Positions 48,209 to 57,186 of a stretch of DNA of 64,000 bases are shown here, piece by piece; within the stretch, counting starts at the first letter, position 1; every line of letters starts with the position of its first letter. Below the pieces are notes generated by a model. It did not search any database. It saw nothing but the letters and a program-made list of their open reading frames with translations, and was not told the DNA's origin. The stretch spans positions 369,448 through 433,447 of the forward strand of contig JARGOX010000001.1 in NCBI GenBank assembly GCA_029233925.1. The letters run 5' to 3'. Both the position numbers and the translations under genes were made by a program. Source of the DNA: Rhizobiaceae bacterium (GTDB lineage Bacteria; Pseudomonadota; Alphaproteobacteria; Rhizobiales; Rhizobiaceae).

Positions 48209-50426
48209 GTCCCTGCCCTGTTTTCCCGGCTGCAGAGCGCATTTTCTTTTCCGGATCGCCGGTTCGGGCGCTTGCCGGCTTCCATGTTTTGCGCGCTTTC
48301 GCAACAAAGTCGCGGGTCATTTCCATATATCTGGTGCCATGGTCCTGCGAAGGCTCGATATGTGAATTTTCGTGAAATTCATTGAAAGTGCTAATAAAGA
48401 CAAAGCTGGGTGCCTCCTGTTCCAAAGCAAATTTCATGGTCTGGCGGTAGGTTTGTCCATCATTGTGCGGAATGGGGCGCGATGCCTTTGTGCGCGCCGG
48501 GTCGGTCAGGTGTGATGCATCATAGCCCGGAGATACAGTGACACAATGATGACCGGAGGCCTGGCTGGAGCCTTGATATTCCTTTTGCCAGACCGCGTGC
48601 CAGTTCTCAGGGGCACTCAATTCCAATGGCGAAAACTGGCTTATGGCGTCAAATAATTCGTGGGTTTTTCTTTTTTCAACGCCGGCCGTGCCCGTCGGTC
48701 GCGTATAGACGCCCATGCGGAAAAATCCGGTGGTCAGATGTTTGAGCTGCTCCACGACATCAGCGTCGCTGTCGAATGCACCACTCCAGAAAATCATGAA
48801 TACCGGTTTGCCGTCCAGGAGGAGATAATTTTCATCGGTGATCATTGAATCGCGCAAAAGACTTCCCGCCTGTTCAATGATATCGGAATCGCGTGTATAC
48901 AGGCACAGATTGACCGCAAACCGGAGCGTTGAATTGCGCTCTTTTGCTATGGACAGCATGCGTTGCGCAGCAGTCAGCTGATATATATCAAGCCCATCGT
49001 CTGAGACATGGAGATTGAACACGACAACGTCGATACCCATGCTCTCCATCTGATCAATATGAAGGGAAATCGTATCTCCGCTCATGGATGAATAGTAACC
49101 CAGTTCGGGCATATCAGTCACCCATCCGGTCGCCCGGTCGTCGCACCAATGTGCATTGCCGAAGCCTTCGCGGTACCAGTTGAAATAGTGGATCGCAAAA
49201 AGTGGGCCGGAAATGTGTTTGGGGGTTCTGTGTCTGGCTCTCCATTTCTTGTGGGTATCTTCTACAATGGCGATCAATTCATCTGCGGTTCGATCCCATG
49301 AATATTTTTTTGCAATTTCACGCCCATGCCGGCCCATTTTACCGGCCAGTTGAGGATCGTTGAAAAGTTTTCGAATCTCGGAGGCCAGGGCGGCAGGCCG
49401 GGGTTGCACCAAAAGGGCGCAACGATCATCGACGACCTCTGCAAAGCCCCCTTCATTGACCGCGATGAGCGGTTTTCCCGCTGCCAGCGCTTCCAGTGCA
49501 ACGATGCCAAATGGTTCGCGAACGGGAGCAAAAACAACACAAAGGCAACGTGCCAGCAAAATCTGGACTTCGTAATTTTCAAGGTCGTGCAAGAAAAACA
49601 CCCGGTCTGCCACGCCCATGTTTTCCGCCAGATTTTCAAGTCTTTGTTGTTCCGGTCCGGAACCGACAATATGGAGCTGAACACCTTCGACCTGGGCGAT
49701 TGACTCGATAATCAGGCGCATCCGTTTGTGCGGCCAGAGCTGGCCGATTGTCAGAACGACATCGCGCTCGCTGGGCAGTTCGGGCATGTCTGACACAGTC
49801 ACACCGGGATAAACAACGTCAGAGACCGGATGACCGTAGACCTGCTCGAGATAGCCCGCGCTATACCGGCTGTTTGCCACGACACGATCCGGCCGGCCTG
49901 TCGCATCGAAAGTCTCGATGACACGCAGAATTGCTTCATGGTGCCTGCCGTCAACGGTGTCGTAAGTCTGCTTCGGATAGAAGTGCAGTTTCCTTTGCGC
50001 ATCATCAAGGATTTCGTCGGAAATCTGCGAATAGCGCTGATCATAAAGCTGGCGCAAAGGCTCATGCGGATACCACACCATCGGATGCAGATCGATCAGG
50101 TGTGTCGGCCACAAATGTGCGTGATAAATATCATGTCTGCCGATCTCCGCCTGCCACATCTTCGGCAGCAATGTGGCGTTCAGCAGCGTTGCATTTTCAC
50201 CTTCAAAACGTGGAGACAGGAGCTTCGTCTTCAACCGGGTGAGACCGGATTCCCGGAAGAGTGCTTCATTGAAGACAGCTGCATAGACGGTGATCTGATG
50301 CTGATGCTGCCACCGCCCCAGACACTCAATCAAAAAGCGTTCCGCCCCCCCGTATTTGCCCAGTTCGGGAATGATGATGCCTATATCCATGCTTTTCAAC
50401 TGCAATTCCGGTGATGTTCCAGCCAT
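48198..50426 (-). CDS. glycosyltransferase family 4 fused to a GH99/WbsX-like domain
   Basis: 742 residues, two domains. Residues about 13-395 are a GT4 glycosyltransferase: IGIIIPELGKYGGAERFL, LTIGQLWPHKRMRLIIES and the donor site REPFGIVALEALAAGKPLIAVNEGG. Residues about 405-720 resemble the GH99-like WbsX domain of polysaccharide gene clusters (FAIHYFNWYREGFG near the front, DVVVFNLHVSDDGLD, and SFVFISTFNEFHENSHIEPSQDHG near the end). It probably builds or edits a surface glycan. Starts at 50426 (MAGTSPE) or 50390 (MDIGIIIP) are possible; neither has a strong ribosome-binding site. About 256 bp without a recognisable gene separates it from the histidine kinase. Confidence 0.8.
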   Translation of the reverse strand: MAGTSPELQLKSMDIGIIIPELGKYGGAERFLIECLGRWQHQHQITVYAAVFNEALFRESGLTRLKTKLLSPRFEGENATLLNATLLPKMWQAEIGRHDIYHAHLWPTHLIDLHPMVWYPHEPLRQLYDQRYSQISDEILDDAQRKLHFYPKQTYDTVDGRHHEAILRVIETFDATGRPDRVVANSRYSAGYLEQVYGHPVSDVVYPGVTVSDMPELPSERDVVLTIGQLWPHKRMRLIIESIAQVEGVQLHIVGSGPEQQRLENLAENMGVADRVFFLHDLENYEVQILLARCLCVVFAPVREPFGIVALEALAAGKPLIAVNEGGFAEVVDDRCALLVQPRPAALASEIRKLFNDPQLAGKMGRHGREIAKKYSWDRTADELIAIVEDTHKKWRARHRTPKHISGPLFAIHYFNWYREGFGNAHWCDDRATGWVTDMPELGYYSSMSGDTISLHIDQMESMGIDVVVFNLHVSDDGLDIYQLTAAQRMLSIAKERNSTLRFAVNLCLYTRDSDIIEQAGSLLRDSMITDENYLLLDGKPVFMIFWSGAFDSDADVVEQLKHLTTGFFRMGVYTRPTGTAGVEKRKTHELFDAISQFSPLELSAPENWHAVWQKEYQGSSQASGHHCVTVSPGYDASHLTDPARTKASRPIPHNDGQTYRQTMKFALEQEAPSFVFISTFNEFHENSHIEPSQDHGTRYMEMTRDFVAKARKTWKPASARTGDPEKKMRSAAGKTGQGHAK

Positions 50427-50682
50427 GAAAGGCGACGCTGGTCATCGATTGGTGACCTGGGAAGACCATTTGAACGCCCCGCTGCTCCTTAGTCAAATTT
50501 ATCAATGAACACAGGCGCGTTATCCAGTCGTTTTGCAATCAATTTCCGCGGGGTTGGTGACGAACAGCCTGCCGCCGACTGGTCCATGCGGGCTTCCAGC
50601 GGGGCTGCGGATTAACATGATAGCTATCGATCCCGCCACGGCGTCAGGAAAGCGGATTGAGCAACCGGTGCCTGCTGACGCT

Positions 50683-52266
50683 TCAAAAAGCGTTGGTGTA
50701 ATCCGTGACCTTTGTTTTGAGGTCAATCCGAAATGCTGCGCCTTGCGGCACAGTCAGGCATTCGATCGTGCCGCCGTGCGCAGAAAGGAGGGACCGCACG
50801 ATCCCAAGGCCCAGCCCGGTGCCGCCTTGCTCACGGCGTGTCGTAAAGAACAAATCAAAAATGTGCTCCCGATTGCTGGCCGAGATACCGGACCCATTGT
50901 CGCCTATGATCAATGAAAGTGTGTCGGCTGACCTGATGATCTGGATACTGACGGTTGTCGCGCCATGGCTGGCGGCGTTTTCAATGAGATTGGCAAGGAT
51001 GATATCAGCAGCCTCGCGGGCAATCGGCAGGCGCACGGGTTTGCCTGCGTGGATTTTGACCTGCCGATATTTTTTCTCAAGCGGCTCCAGCACCTGATGC
51101 AGGTCACAGGCGCCGGCAATTGTCATGTTTTCAACACGCGCCAGGGCTCTGAGACGATTGAGCAGCAGGTTCATGCGCTCGGTATCACTTTGAATGTTTT
51201 CTAGAAAGCGGGCGCGCTCGGCCTCGCTGATCTCCTTGCCGCCCAGTGCAAGAAGTTCGACCGCACCCTGTATCGCGGTCAAAGGCGACTTCATCTCATG
51301 GGTGACATGGGTGGCGAATGTGTTGATATATTCGCTGCGCGCGACAAGCTTTCTGGCCATATCCAAAAAACCGACGGACAATTGATGGACCTCGCGGCTG
51401 CCGTAACGGTTCAGCGCCTTGATGGCTTCGTGATCCCCTTTGCCGATGCGTTCGGTCCGCCGCGTCAGTTCACGGATCGGCGATGAAATGGTGCGGGCAA
51501 AAACCAGGCCGATGATCAGGGCGATCAGCAATATGGTGCCCAGCGCAAACATCAACTGGGTGCGTTGATAATAGAGTTCCTTGATGATGTTGCTTGGCGT
51601 TCGTGACGCATAGACCACGCCGGCAACGCGGTTATCCACCACAACGGGAAACGCCGACATGATGCGCACCGCTGTGCCGCGACTGATGGAACTTATCGGC
51701 TGAGGATCTTCGATGATGCGTTTGCGCAGAACGCTGGCGTATCGGCCAGCCAGAGCCTGTTCGATTTCCGGCAAATGCGCAAATGACCCGCCCACATCAC
51801 GTGTTCCGGCGATGACGGTTCCATTGAAGTCCAACAGACGAAACCCGGCCAGCGTGGATTTTTGGGTTTCAAGCAAGATGGGGCTCAGCGCCGCGCCGAT
51901 GGCTTCATAGTCGGGATTGATCGGCGTGGCCGCGGACCTGGCTGCACCACGCTCGCCAAGAATGGGCGCTGAGGAAAGATCAATTTGCGCGACAATGGGA
52001 TTCCAGCGTTTGTCCTTTGCATCTGCCGGATCCGCTTCAATGTGCGAACCGAGCGGTACCGCTGCATCTGATTCACGCAGTTTTTGCGCCATCACGGCAG
52101 CAATGGCCGCAGACTGGGCGATCAGTTCGGATTCCGTGCTCTTGACGAGATGGTTTTCAAAGAGCCTGAAAAACCCGATGCCGGCGACGGGCAAAAGAAG
52201 AACGGCGCCCATCATCAATAGAATGATCATGGTGAGCGTTGGACGCCACTTGGTCAGTTGCCCCAT
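50683..52266 (-). CDS. sensor histidine kinase
   Basis: 527 residues. TM1 about 11-34, a periplasmic sensor region of about 200 residues, TM2 about 237-257, then HAMP (SSPIRELTRRTERIGKGDHEAI), the dimerisation helix with phospho-acceptor H323 (THEMKSPLTAIQGAVELL) and the HATPase domain (NLIENAASHGA, IIGDNGSGIS, GGTGLGLGIVRSLLSAHGG). The sensed signal is unknown. It begins 3 bp after the response regulator and is the last gene of the exosortase operon. Confidence 0.92.
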   Translation of the reverse strand: MGQLTKWRPTLTMIILLMMGAVLLLPVAGIGFFRLFENHLVKSTESELIAQSAAIAAVMAQKLRESDAAVPLGSHIEADPADAKDKRWNPIVAQIDLSSAPILGERGAARSAATPINPDYEAIGAALSPILLETQKSTLAGFRLLDFNGTVIAGTRDVGGSFAHLPEIEQALAGRYASVLRKRIIEDPQPISSISRGTAVRIMSAFPVVVDNRVAGVVYASRTPSNIIKELYYQRTQLMFALGTILLIALIIGLVFARTISSPIRELTRRTERIGKGDHEAIKALNRYGSREVHQLSVGFLDMARKLVARSEYINTFATHVTHEMKSPLTAIQGAVELLALGGKEISEAERARFLENIQSDTERMNLLLNRLRALARVENMTIAGACDLHQVLEPLEKKYRQVKIHAGKPVRLPIAREAADIILANLIENAASHGATTVSIQIIRSADTLSLIIGDNGSGISASNREHIFDLFFTTRREQGGTGLGLGIVRSLLSAHGGTIECLTVPQGAAFRIDLKTKVTDYTNAF

Positions 52267-52269
52267 GGG

Positions 52270-52974
52270 TCAGAGGCTCCGACGCACAATACAATCGCCC
52301 AAACGAAATCCGGTGCCGTGAACCGTATCAATCACGCTCTCGCAACAGGCCTGCTTCATCTTCGAGCGTATATTGCGAATATGGCTGTCGATCGTCCTGT
52401 CGGAGACGTGGATGTTGTCGCTGTAAGCTGAATTGAGGATCTGGTCTCTTGTGAAAACCATCCCCCGCTGGCCCAGCAAGGCACGCATGATGTTGAATTC
52501 AATATGCGTCAGGGGCACGGCCATCTGTTCCACCGTGACCAGACGCTGCGCCTCGTCAAGAACAAGACTGCCGTGCTCAAGAACCTTCCGGGTCCCTGCA
52601 ACCGGCCGGTCGCGAGAGGCACGCTTGAGGATCACGCCGACACGGGCCACAAGCTCGCGGGGACTGAAGGGCTTTGTCACATAATCGTCGCCCCCCATCT
52701 CCAGCCCCAGCACCCGGTCGATTTCCTCGTCTCTGGCCGAAAGAAACAAGATTGGCGTTTCATCGGTCTTTCGAATGGTCCGGCACACGTCCAGTCCATC
52801 CATTTCGGGCATGCCGATATCCAGTATGACAAGGTCCGGCGACGACGTTCGAAAGGTAACGACCGCATGGTTCCCGTCATGGCACGATAAAGTCGCATAA
52901 CCGGCCTTCTCCAATGCGAAGCAGATCACCTCCCGAATGTTGGGATCATCGTCCGCGACCAGAATTGTCTTCAT
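52270..52974 (-). CDS. OmpR-family response regulator
   Basis: 234 residues. Receiver domain with acidic D8-D10, phospho-acceptor D52 (VILDIGMPEMDGLDV) and K101 (YVTKPFSPRELVARV); C-terminal winged helix from about 135 (LTHIEFNIMRALLGQRGMVFTRDQIL ... VSDRTIDSHIRNIRSKM). Partner of the kinase 3 bp downstream. It starts 65 bp after the VIT/vWA gene. Unlike the NtrC-type PrsR regulators of classical PEP-CTERM loci, it is OmpR-type. Confidence 0.93.
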   Translation of the reverse strand: MKTILVADDDPNIREVICFALEKAGYATLSCHDGNHAVVTFRTSSPDLVILDIGMPEMDGLDVCRTIRKTDETPILFLSARDEEIDRVLGLEMGGDDYVTKPFSPRELVARVGVILKRASRDRPVAGTRKVLEHGSLVLDEAQRLVTVEQMAVPLTHIEFNIMRALLGQRGMVFTRDQILNSAYSDNIHVSDRTIDSHIRNIRSKMKQACCESVIDTVHGTGFRLGDCIVRRSL

Positions 52975-53039
52975 GCAAAAGGCCTTCCTCGAAACCGGAT
53001 ACCAACAGGCGCGCAGCGGCGCCTGTTTGCTGTTAGCAC

Positions 53040-55277
53040 CTATTGTATTTCATGACCATCAAACCACCAACCGTCTCTGGCGAGCCTGGTGGGCACCTGA
53101 GCCCTGGATAATTTAACCGGCAGAGTGCGCGCATTTCTACGGCGCATCGCCACCAGTGTGCTTTTCAACTGCCGCCAATAACGGGCAACAGCAAGGCCGA
53201 TGACAAGGAAAATACCGATAAACCCGGCCGGCTCCGGTGCAGATGATCCACTGAGATTGAGCGATGGATAGGCATTGGTCGACAGATTGGCAACCTTGGG
53301 CAATGGCACCTGCTTGCTTTGGGCATTTTGCGGATCTTGATTGACCACTTTCTGCGACACGGCAACGAAGGAGGTGAATGCACTTTGCAGGGAAAACCTG
53401 AGGCCCAATTGCGTGATCTGTTCCTTCAGCCCATCCGGCTGCCCGGAAATGATATAGGTGCGGTTCTTGTCAAAGATCTGCTGGCGTGCCCAGATGATGG
53501 GAATTGCGCTGTCCTTACCTGATGCATCCATCGGCAGGGAAATTTCAACCGGCATGGAAGCCTGGCGGCCGTTGATGCGTCCCTTGACGAAGATCGTGTG
53601 TTTGCCGCCCTTTTTGTATCGGGCAAAGACACGAACCGAACCACCTTCAAACAAATCACGGATTTTGGCAGGCGATTGCCCTTCGATGGCCAAACCGTTC
53701 CAGTCGACGGAAATATCGGTCAGCAAGGGGGTTTTCAGATCACGGGCAAATGTTTCGGCAACCTCAAAAGCCAGTTCTCCCGGCTCTATGTAGCGCACAT
53801 ACCCCCGGCCCTCATTTGCCATGCCCTCCAGTAGAAACCTGTTGACGGAGGAGCCGACCCCGAATGCGTAGAGACGGGCATTGCCAATCTGCTGTGCGAC
53901 GGTTGCGATCACCTCTCTGTCGCCTCCAATATACCCATCCGTCAGGAAGATGATGATGCGCATGGCATCGTCAAGAGGCGCGCTGGTAAAGGCGTTGCGG
54001 ATCGCATCATTCATTTGCGTACCACCGCCGGCGGTCAACCCCGATACATAGCGCACCCCTTCCTGAATATTGTCCGGTGTGGCCGCAATGGGATTGCTGG
54101 CGAATTGCGAGGTCGTGTCGGCAAAACTGAGGATACGAAAATGGTCATCCGGCCTCATGTTTTTCAACGCCTCATGCATGAACACCTGGCTTGCCCGAAG
54201 CGGAGCGCCGGACATCGAGCCGGACGTATCCAGAACGAAGATCAATTCCCGTGGTGTGGCCAGGCCTTGCTTTGGCATTTTTGGCGGTTCGATCAGCAAC
54301 GACAAAAACCCACCGCGCTCGTCATAATGGGCCAGTGCGCCAGCCGAAATCTCGCTATCAGCTGCCAGGGCATAGCGCAGGACAAAGTCCCGATTATCGA
54401 TTTGCCCACCGGGTTTAAAATGTGCCTTTATGGCCTTTTCATCCCCGGCGGTTTCCAGTTCGTGCGTTGCGCTTGAGAATGTGGACACAGCATTGGCGGA
54501 TTTCAGATCGATCTTGAGCGTTACCCGCCTGCTATCAATCGTTGAGGGCGTATTGAAACCAATCACCATGGGATAGGTCGGCAATTTTTCGATCAGCCAA
54601 TTGCCAGCCCTTTCCAAAGATTTCTGTTCATCATCATCAACTTTGTCTTCAATGTCTGCAGAAGGCGCTGGATCGTCAGAATCAAGGCCCATGAGGTCGG
54701 CGACCGAAGGATTGACTTCCCCTTCGTACCGGGGACCGACAACCATCGGGACAACGAGTTCATAGGCAGCATCGATCTTGGGCACCGTCTGCGCATAACG
54801 CAGTGTTATTTGAACCGGTTGGCCGGGCATCAGATTGGCAATGTTCTGGGTGAACATATTGGGACGGTGTTGGGTCAGCAACGCTGCAGCCTTGCCTTCA
54901 GACTGCGCCTTTTCAAATATTTCGCGCGCTTCTTCCTTTCGCTGAATGATCGCTTTGACCAGTTCATCGCCCACCCGCATGTCCATCCCGTAAACCGCAG
55001 CCTTTTGATTGAGCGGAAACAGATAGGTTGCGTTGAGCGCCTGTGAGGTCGGGTTCAAAAATGTCTGGGTTACCGTGACAGTGGCAACGTCTCCTTCAAT
55101 TTTCACGTCATAGTGCGACTTTAAAAGCGGCAATGTGGTGTTGATGCCGTCCACTGACGCCACGACACGGCCGGCTTGTGAAGCATGCGCGTCTTCGGTA
55201 GCGCCCGCCGGTCCGGCACTCCCCAGTGCCAGGCACAGGATCAGGCAAAAAAATTGCATCGGGCGTTGGATCAGCAT
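53040..55277 (-). CDS. VIT and von Willebrand factor A domain protein, probable exosortase substrate
   Basis: 745 residues. Signal peptide (about 1-26, CLILCLALGSAGPAGA). VIT domain about 45-170 (DVATVTVTQTFLNPTSQALNATYLFPLN). vWA domain about 343-520 with the metal site D350-T-S352-G-S354 (FVLDTSGSMSG). Near the C-terminus, residues 681-683 read PEP, followed by a hydrophobic helix (GFIGIFLVIGLAVA) and basic residues (RYWRQLK), the architecture of PEP-CTERM sorting signals; about 40 further residues follow (to WWFDGHEIQ), which is atypical. The gene starts 3 bp after the exosortase stop, so the exosortase probably processes it. Likely an exported, membrane- or surface-held protein. Confidence 0.85.
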   Translation of the reverse strand: MLIQRPMQFFCLILCLALGSAGPAGATEDAHASQAGRVVASVDGINTTLPLLKSHYDVKIEGDVATVTVTQTFLNPTSQALNATYLFPLNQKAAVYGMDMRVGDELVKAIIQRKEEAREIFEKAQSEGKAAALLTQHRPNMFTQNIANLMPGQPVQITLRYAQTVPKIDAAYELVVPMVVGPRYEGEVNPSVADLMGLDSDDPAPSADIEDKVDDDEQKSLERAGNWLIEKLPTYPMVIGFNTPSTIDSRRVTLKIDLKSANAVSTFSSATHELETAGDEKAIKAHFKPGGQIDNRDFVLRYALAADSEISAGALAHYDERGGFLSLLIEPPKMPKQGLATPRELIFVLDTSGSMSGAPLRASQVFMHEALKNMRPDDHFRILSFADTTSQFASNPIAATPDNIQEGVRYVSGLTAGGGTQMNDAIRNAFTSAPLDDAMRIIIFLTDGYIGGDREVIATVAQQIGNARLYAFGVGSSVNRFLLEGMANEGRGYVRYIEPGELAFEVAETFARDLKTPLLTDISVDWNGLAIEGQSPAKIRDLFEGGSVRVFARYKKGGKHTIFVKGRINGRQASMPVEISLPMDASGKDSAIPIIWARQQIFDKNRTYIISGQPDGLKEQITQLGLRFSLQSAFTSFVAVSQKVVNQDPQNAQSKQVPLPKVANLSTNAYPSLNLSGSSAPEPAGFIGIFLVIGLAVARYWRQLKSTLVAMRRRNARTLPVKLSRAQVPTRLARDGWWFDGHEIQ

Positions 55278-55280
55278 GGG

Positions 55281-56864
55281 TTATTCCTTTTGGGTTTCGA
55301 TTTTCTGTTGGGGGTTGTTGAAAGCGGTCGCCAACGGCGGCACGGCCATATCGAGAGCAGCAACCGTCGCGTTCTCCAGAGCGTCGCGCTCCCAGCCATT
55401 CATCTGCCAGGGTGTGATGCGCTGGACGCTGGACCATCGCGTTTTCGGATGGGCGATCCATTGCCAGATTGCTTCTGCAACGCTGGAGGTTGCATCACCG
55501 CGATCGGACGTGAAGGTGACTGCGACGTGCCAGCTGTCGCCTTGCTGTCCGGTCGCCCGGTAAAGCGCCGTCGGCACAGGCGAAAACCGTGTGCCGAGGA
55601 ATTCCACGCGATAGCCAAGTCCTCTCAGACAATCGTCGGGCGCATGGAGATGGCGCAGCGGCGATGACGTCTGAACAAGGGTCAGCGCCATTTTTCCATA
55701 AAGCGCCTTGCGGGCCTGACCGCCGTATTGCTCAAAATAGGCACTCTCCATCGCAGTCAGCGCTTGCGGTCTTCCAATGCGGCCCTCCAGCGTCAGAGGC
55801 ATCTGGATTTCCGCAAGTGGTCGCGACACATCCAGTGCCTGACGCGGCAGGTTCACGATGATCAAAGCCAGAGACAGCAGGCCAACTGCGGCAAAGATCT
55901 GCAGGCATTCAGGCAAAAGGGTGGCAGGCAAAAGGGTGGCAGGCAAAAGGGTGGCAGGCAAGCGGATGATCGGAAACCATTTGAGCGAAACCGCTGCAAC
56001 TTTTTCTGATGAACTGGCGCTCGAAGCCCGGTGACCCAGCAGGACAGGAAGTAGGCTCAGGGCGATGGTTCCATAGCCCAAAAGGTCGTGAAACGGCTGC
56101 GCCATGACGTCGAACCCGAGCATGGGCTCATAAAGCAAGCCAACAGCGATGAAGCTGATCCGCAGCATATTGCCAATGATCGCAAGAACAATGGCAACAA
56201 AGCCCCACAAGGCCGCAATCATGAATTTCGGACGGTACAGAGCATTGAGACACACAACAAATGCCAGGCAAAGCATGAGGCTTGCCGTGCCCGAACAGGG
56301 CAAGTCGACAAGAACATCCCTGCCCTCGACCTGAATGCGAACACCCTCGCAGATCAGATCATTGAAGAAGGGAGAAAGCAGATTGCAGGCGCCGAAGGCG
56401 GAGAGTTCCTGCATGGGATAGCCCAGAACACGCTGCACGACGCGCTCGAACGGTAGCGCAAACAAAAACAGGACAGACACCCAAAAGGGGGATATCGGTC
56501 GCCTTCTGTTCGCCATATTGAGCAACGTCAGCAGCGCATAGATATCGAGCGAGAGCGCGACCCCACCCAGAATATTGATCGCCAGAAGCTGACCGGCCAA
56601 CCGAACCAGGGCCGAAAACAACAACAGAGCGTAGGCATGGTTGCTTTGACTTTTATGGTTGCGCCGCAGCGGGCTCGAAACGCTGTAGCCGACAAGCGCG
56701 AAGATCAAACATGTGTAAATGGCGCCGCTTGATTGATAAGAGGGATCAAGCCATGTGGTGATCAGCCAGCGCAGCGGTTCGATGGCAAGAATGGCGGAAG
56801 CAAGCGCAAAACTTGCGCGCAAAAAGTGGCGGGAGGAAATGTGAGGAACGGTAATCTGCATCAT
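55281..56864 (-). CDS. exosortase (possibly XrtT-type) with C-terminal EpsI-like soluble domain
   Basis: 527 residues, an integral-membrane transpeptidase-like enzyme of the exosortase/archaeosortase family. About eight hydrophobic helices fill residues 15-345. The catalytic triad positions are intact: C190 in LPCSGTASLMLC, R235 in GNMLRISFI and H259 in QPFHDLLGYG. After an in-frame LPATL repeat and a last helix, residues about 360-527 form a soluble domain with TSSPLRHLHAPDDCLRGLG, reminiscent of EpsI. Start at 56864 (MMQITVP). It heads the operon exosortase - VIT/vWA - response regulator - kinase. Confidence 0.85.
   Translation of the reverse strand: MMQITVPHISSRHFLRASFALASAILAIEPLRWLITTWLDPSYQSSGAIYTCLIFALVGYSVSSPLRRNHKSQSNHAYALLLFSALVRLAGQLLAINILGGVALSLDIYALLTLLNMANRRRPISPFWVSVLFLFALPFERVVQRVLGYPMQELSAFGACNLLSPFFNDLICEGVRIQVEGRDVLVDLPCSGTASLMLCLAFVVCLNALYRPKFMIAALWGFVAIVLAIIGNMLRISFIAVGLLYEPMLGFDVMAQPFHDLLGYGTIALSLLPVLLGHRASSASSSEKVAAVSLKWFPIIRLPATLLPATLLPATLLPECLQIFAAVGLLSLALIIVNLPRQALDVSRPLAEIQMPLTLEGRIGRPQALTAMESAYFEQYGGQARKALYGKMALTLVQTSSPLRHLHAPDDCLRGLGYRVEFLGTRFSPVPTALYRATGQQGDSWHVAVTFTSDRGDATSSVAEAIWQWIAHPKTRWSSVQRITPWQMNGWERDALENATVAALDMAVPPLATAFNNPQQKIETQKE
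55911..55955 (-). repeat. in-frame 15-base triplication in the exosortase gene
   Basis: The plus-strand unit AGGCAAAAGGGTGGC occurs three times head to tail, with a partial fourth. It encodes (LPATL)x3 in the linker before the last membrane helix of the exosortase. A likely site of slipped-strand length change. Confidence 0.85.
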
Positions 56865-57186
56865 GATGCCAGATTGCCCGACCCCTTTGCAGCGGGTTCA
56901 AAGGGAATGTGCAGATTTTCAGCATTTCAGAGATTTGTGCCGATGAGAGGTGTGGGGAGACAAGCGACGATTTTGGTGGCGGCTTGCTAATTGCCAAGTC
57001 GGCTGAACCGAAAGTTTTCTTGCCATCTGAAAGTGCATTCGTTTATAATACATCCGTACACCTGACATCACGTGAGAGCTATGTAGCATTAACTGCAACA
57101 TCATTGATCGAACCGGCTTCATCGGCTGTACCAATCTGTCCGGTGGAACGCGGGTTATATTCCTCAATGTCTCCGTGAGAAAAGCA
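56865..57186. other. divergent intergenic region between the exosortase operon and the RNA-repair cassette
   Basis: The 322 bp separating two divergent operons must hold both promoters. I see no gene; open frames here (for example 56909-57178 plus, 89 residues) look like chance. The middle is AT-rich around 57045 (TTATAATACATC), which could supply a -10 element on the plus strand. No operator or sigma-54 site passes inspection. Confidence 0.4.

Noticed and set aside
53040-55277. Marine-type class GN sortase target (LPXTG) for the VIT/vWA protein
   Set aside because: No LPXTG motif near the C-terminus and no class GN sortase nearby; the adjacent enzyme is an exosortase and the C-terminal segment has PEP instead.
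55911-55961. Possible CRISPR-like or sortase-motif (LPXTG-like) repeats
   Set aside because: The copies are contiguous without spacers, lie in frame within the exosortase gene, and LPATL lacks the glycine and the cell-wall signal context of a sortase site.
56975-56987. Sigma-54-type promoter before the RNA-repair cassette (RtcR-like control)
   Set aside because: GG and GC elements are present but one base too close together (nine instead of ten between them), and no RtcR-type activator is encoded nearby.
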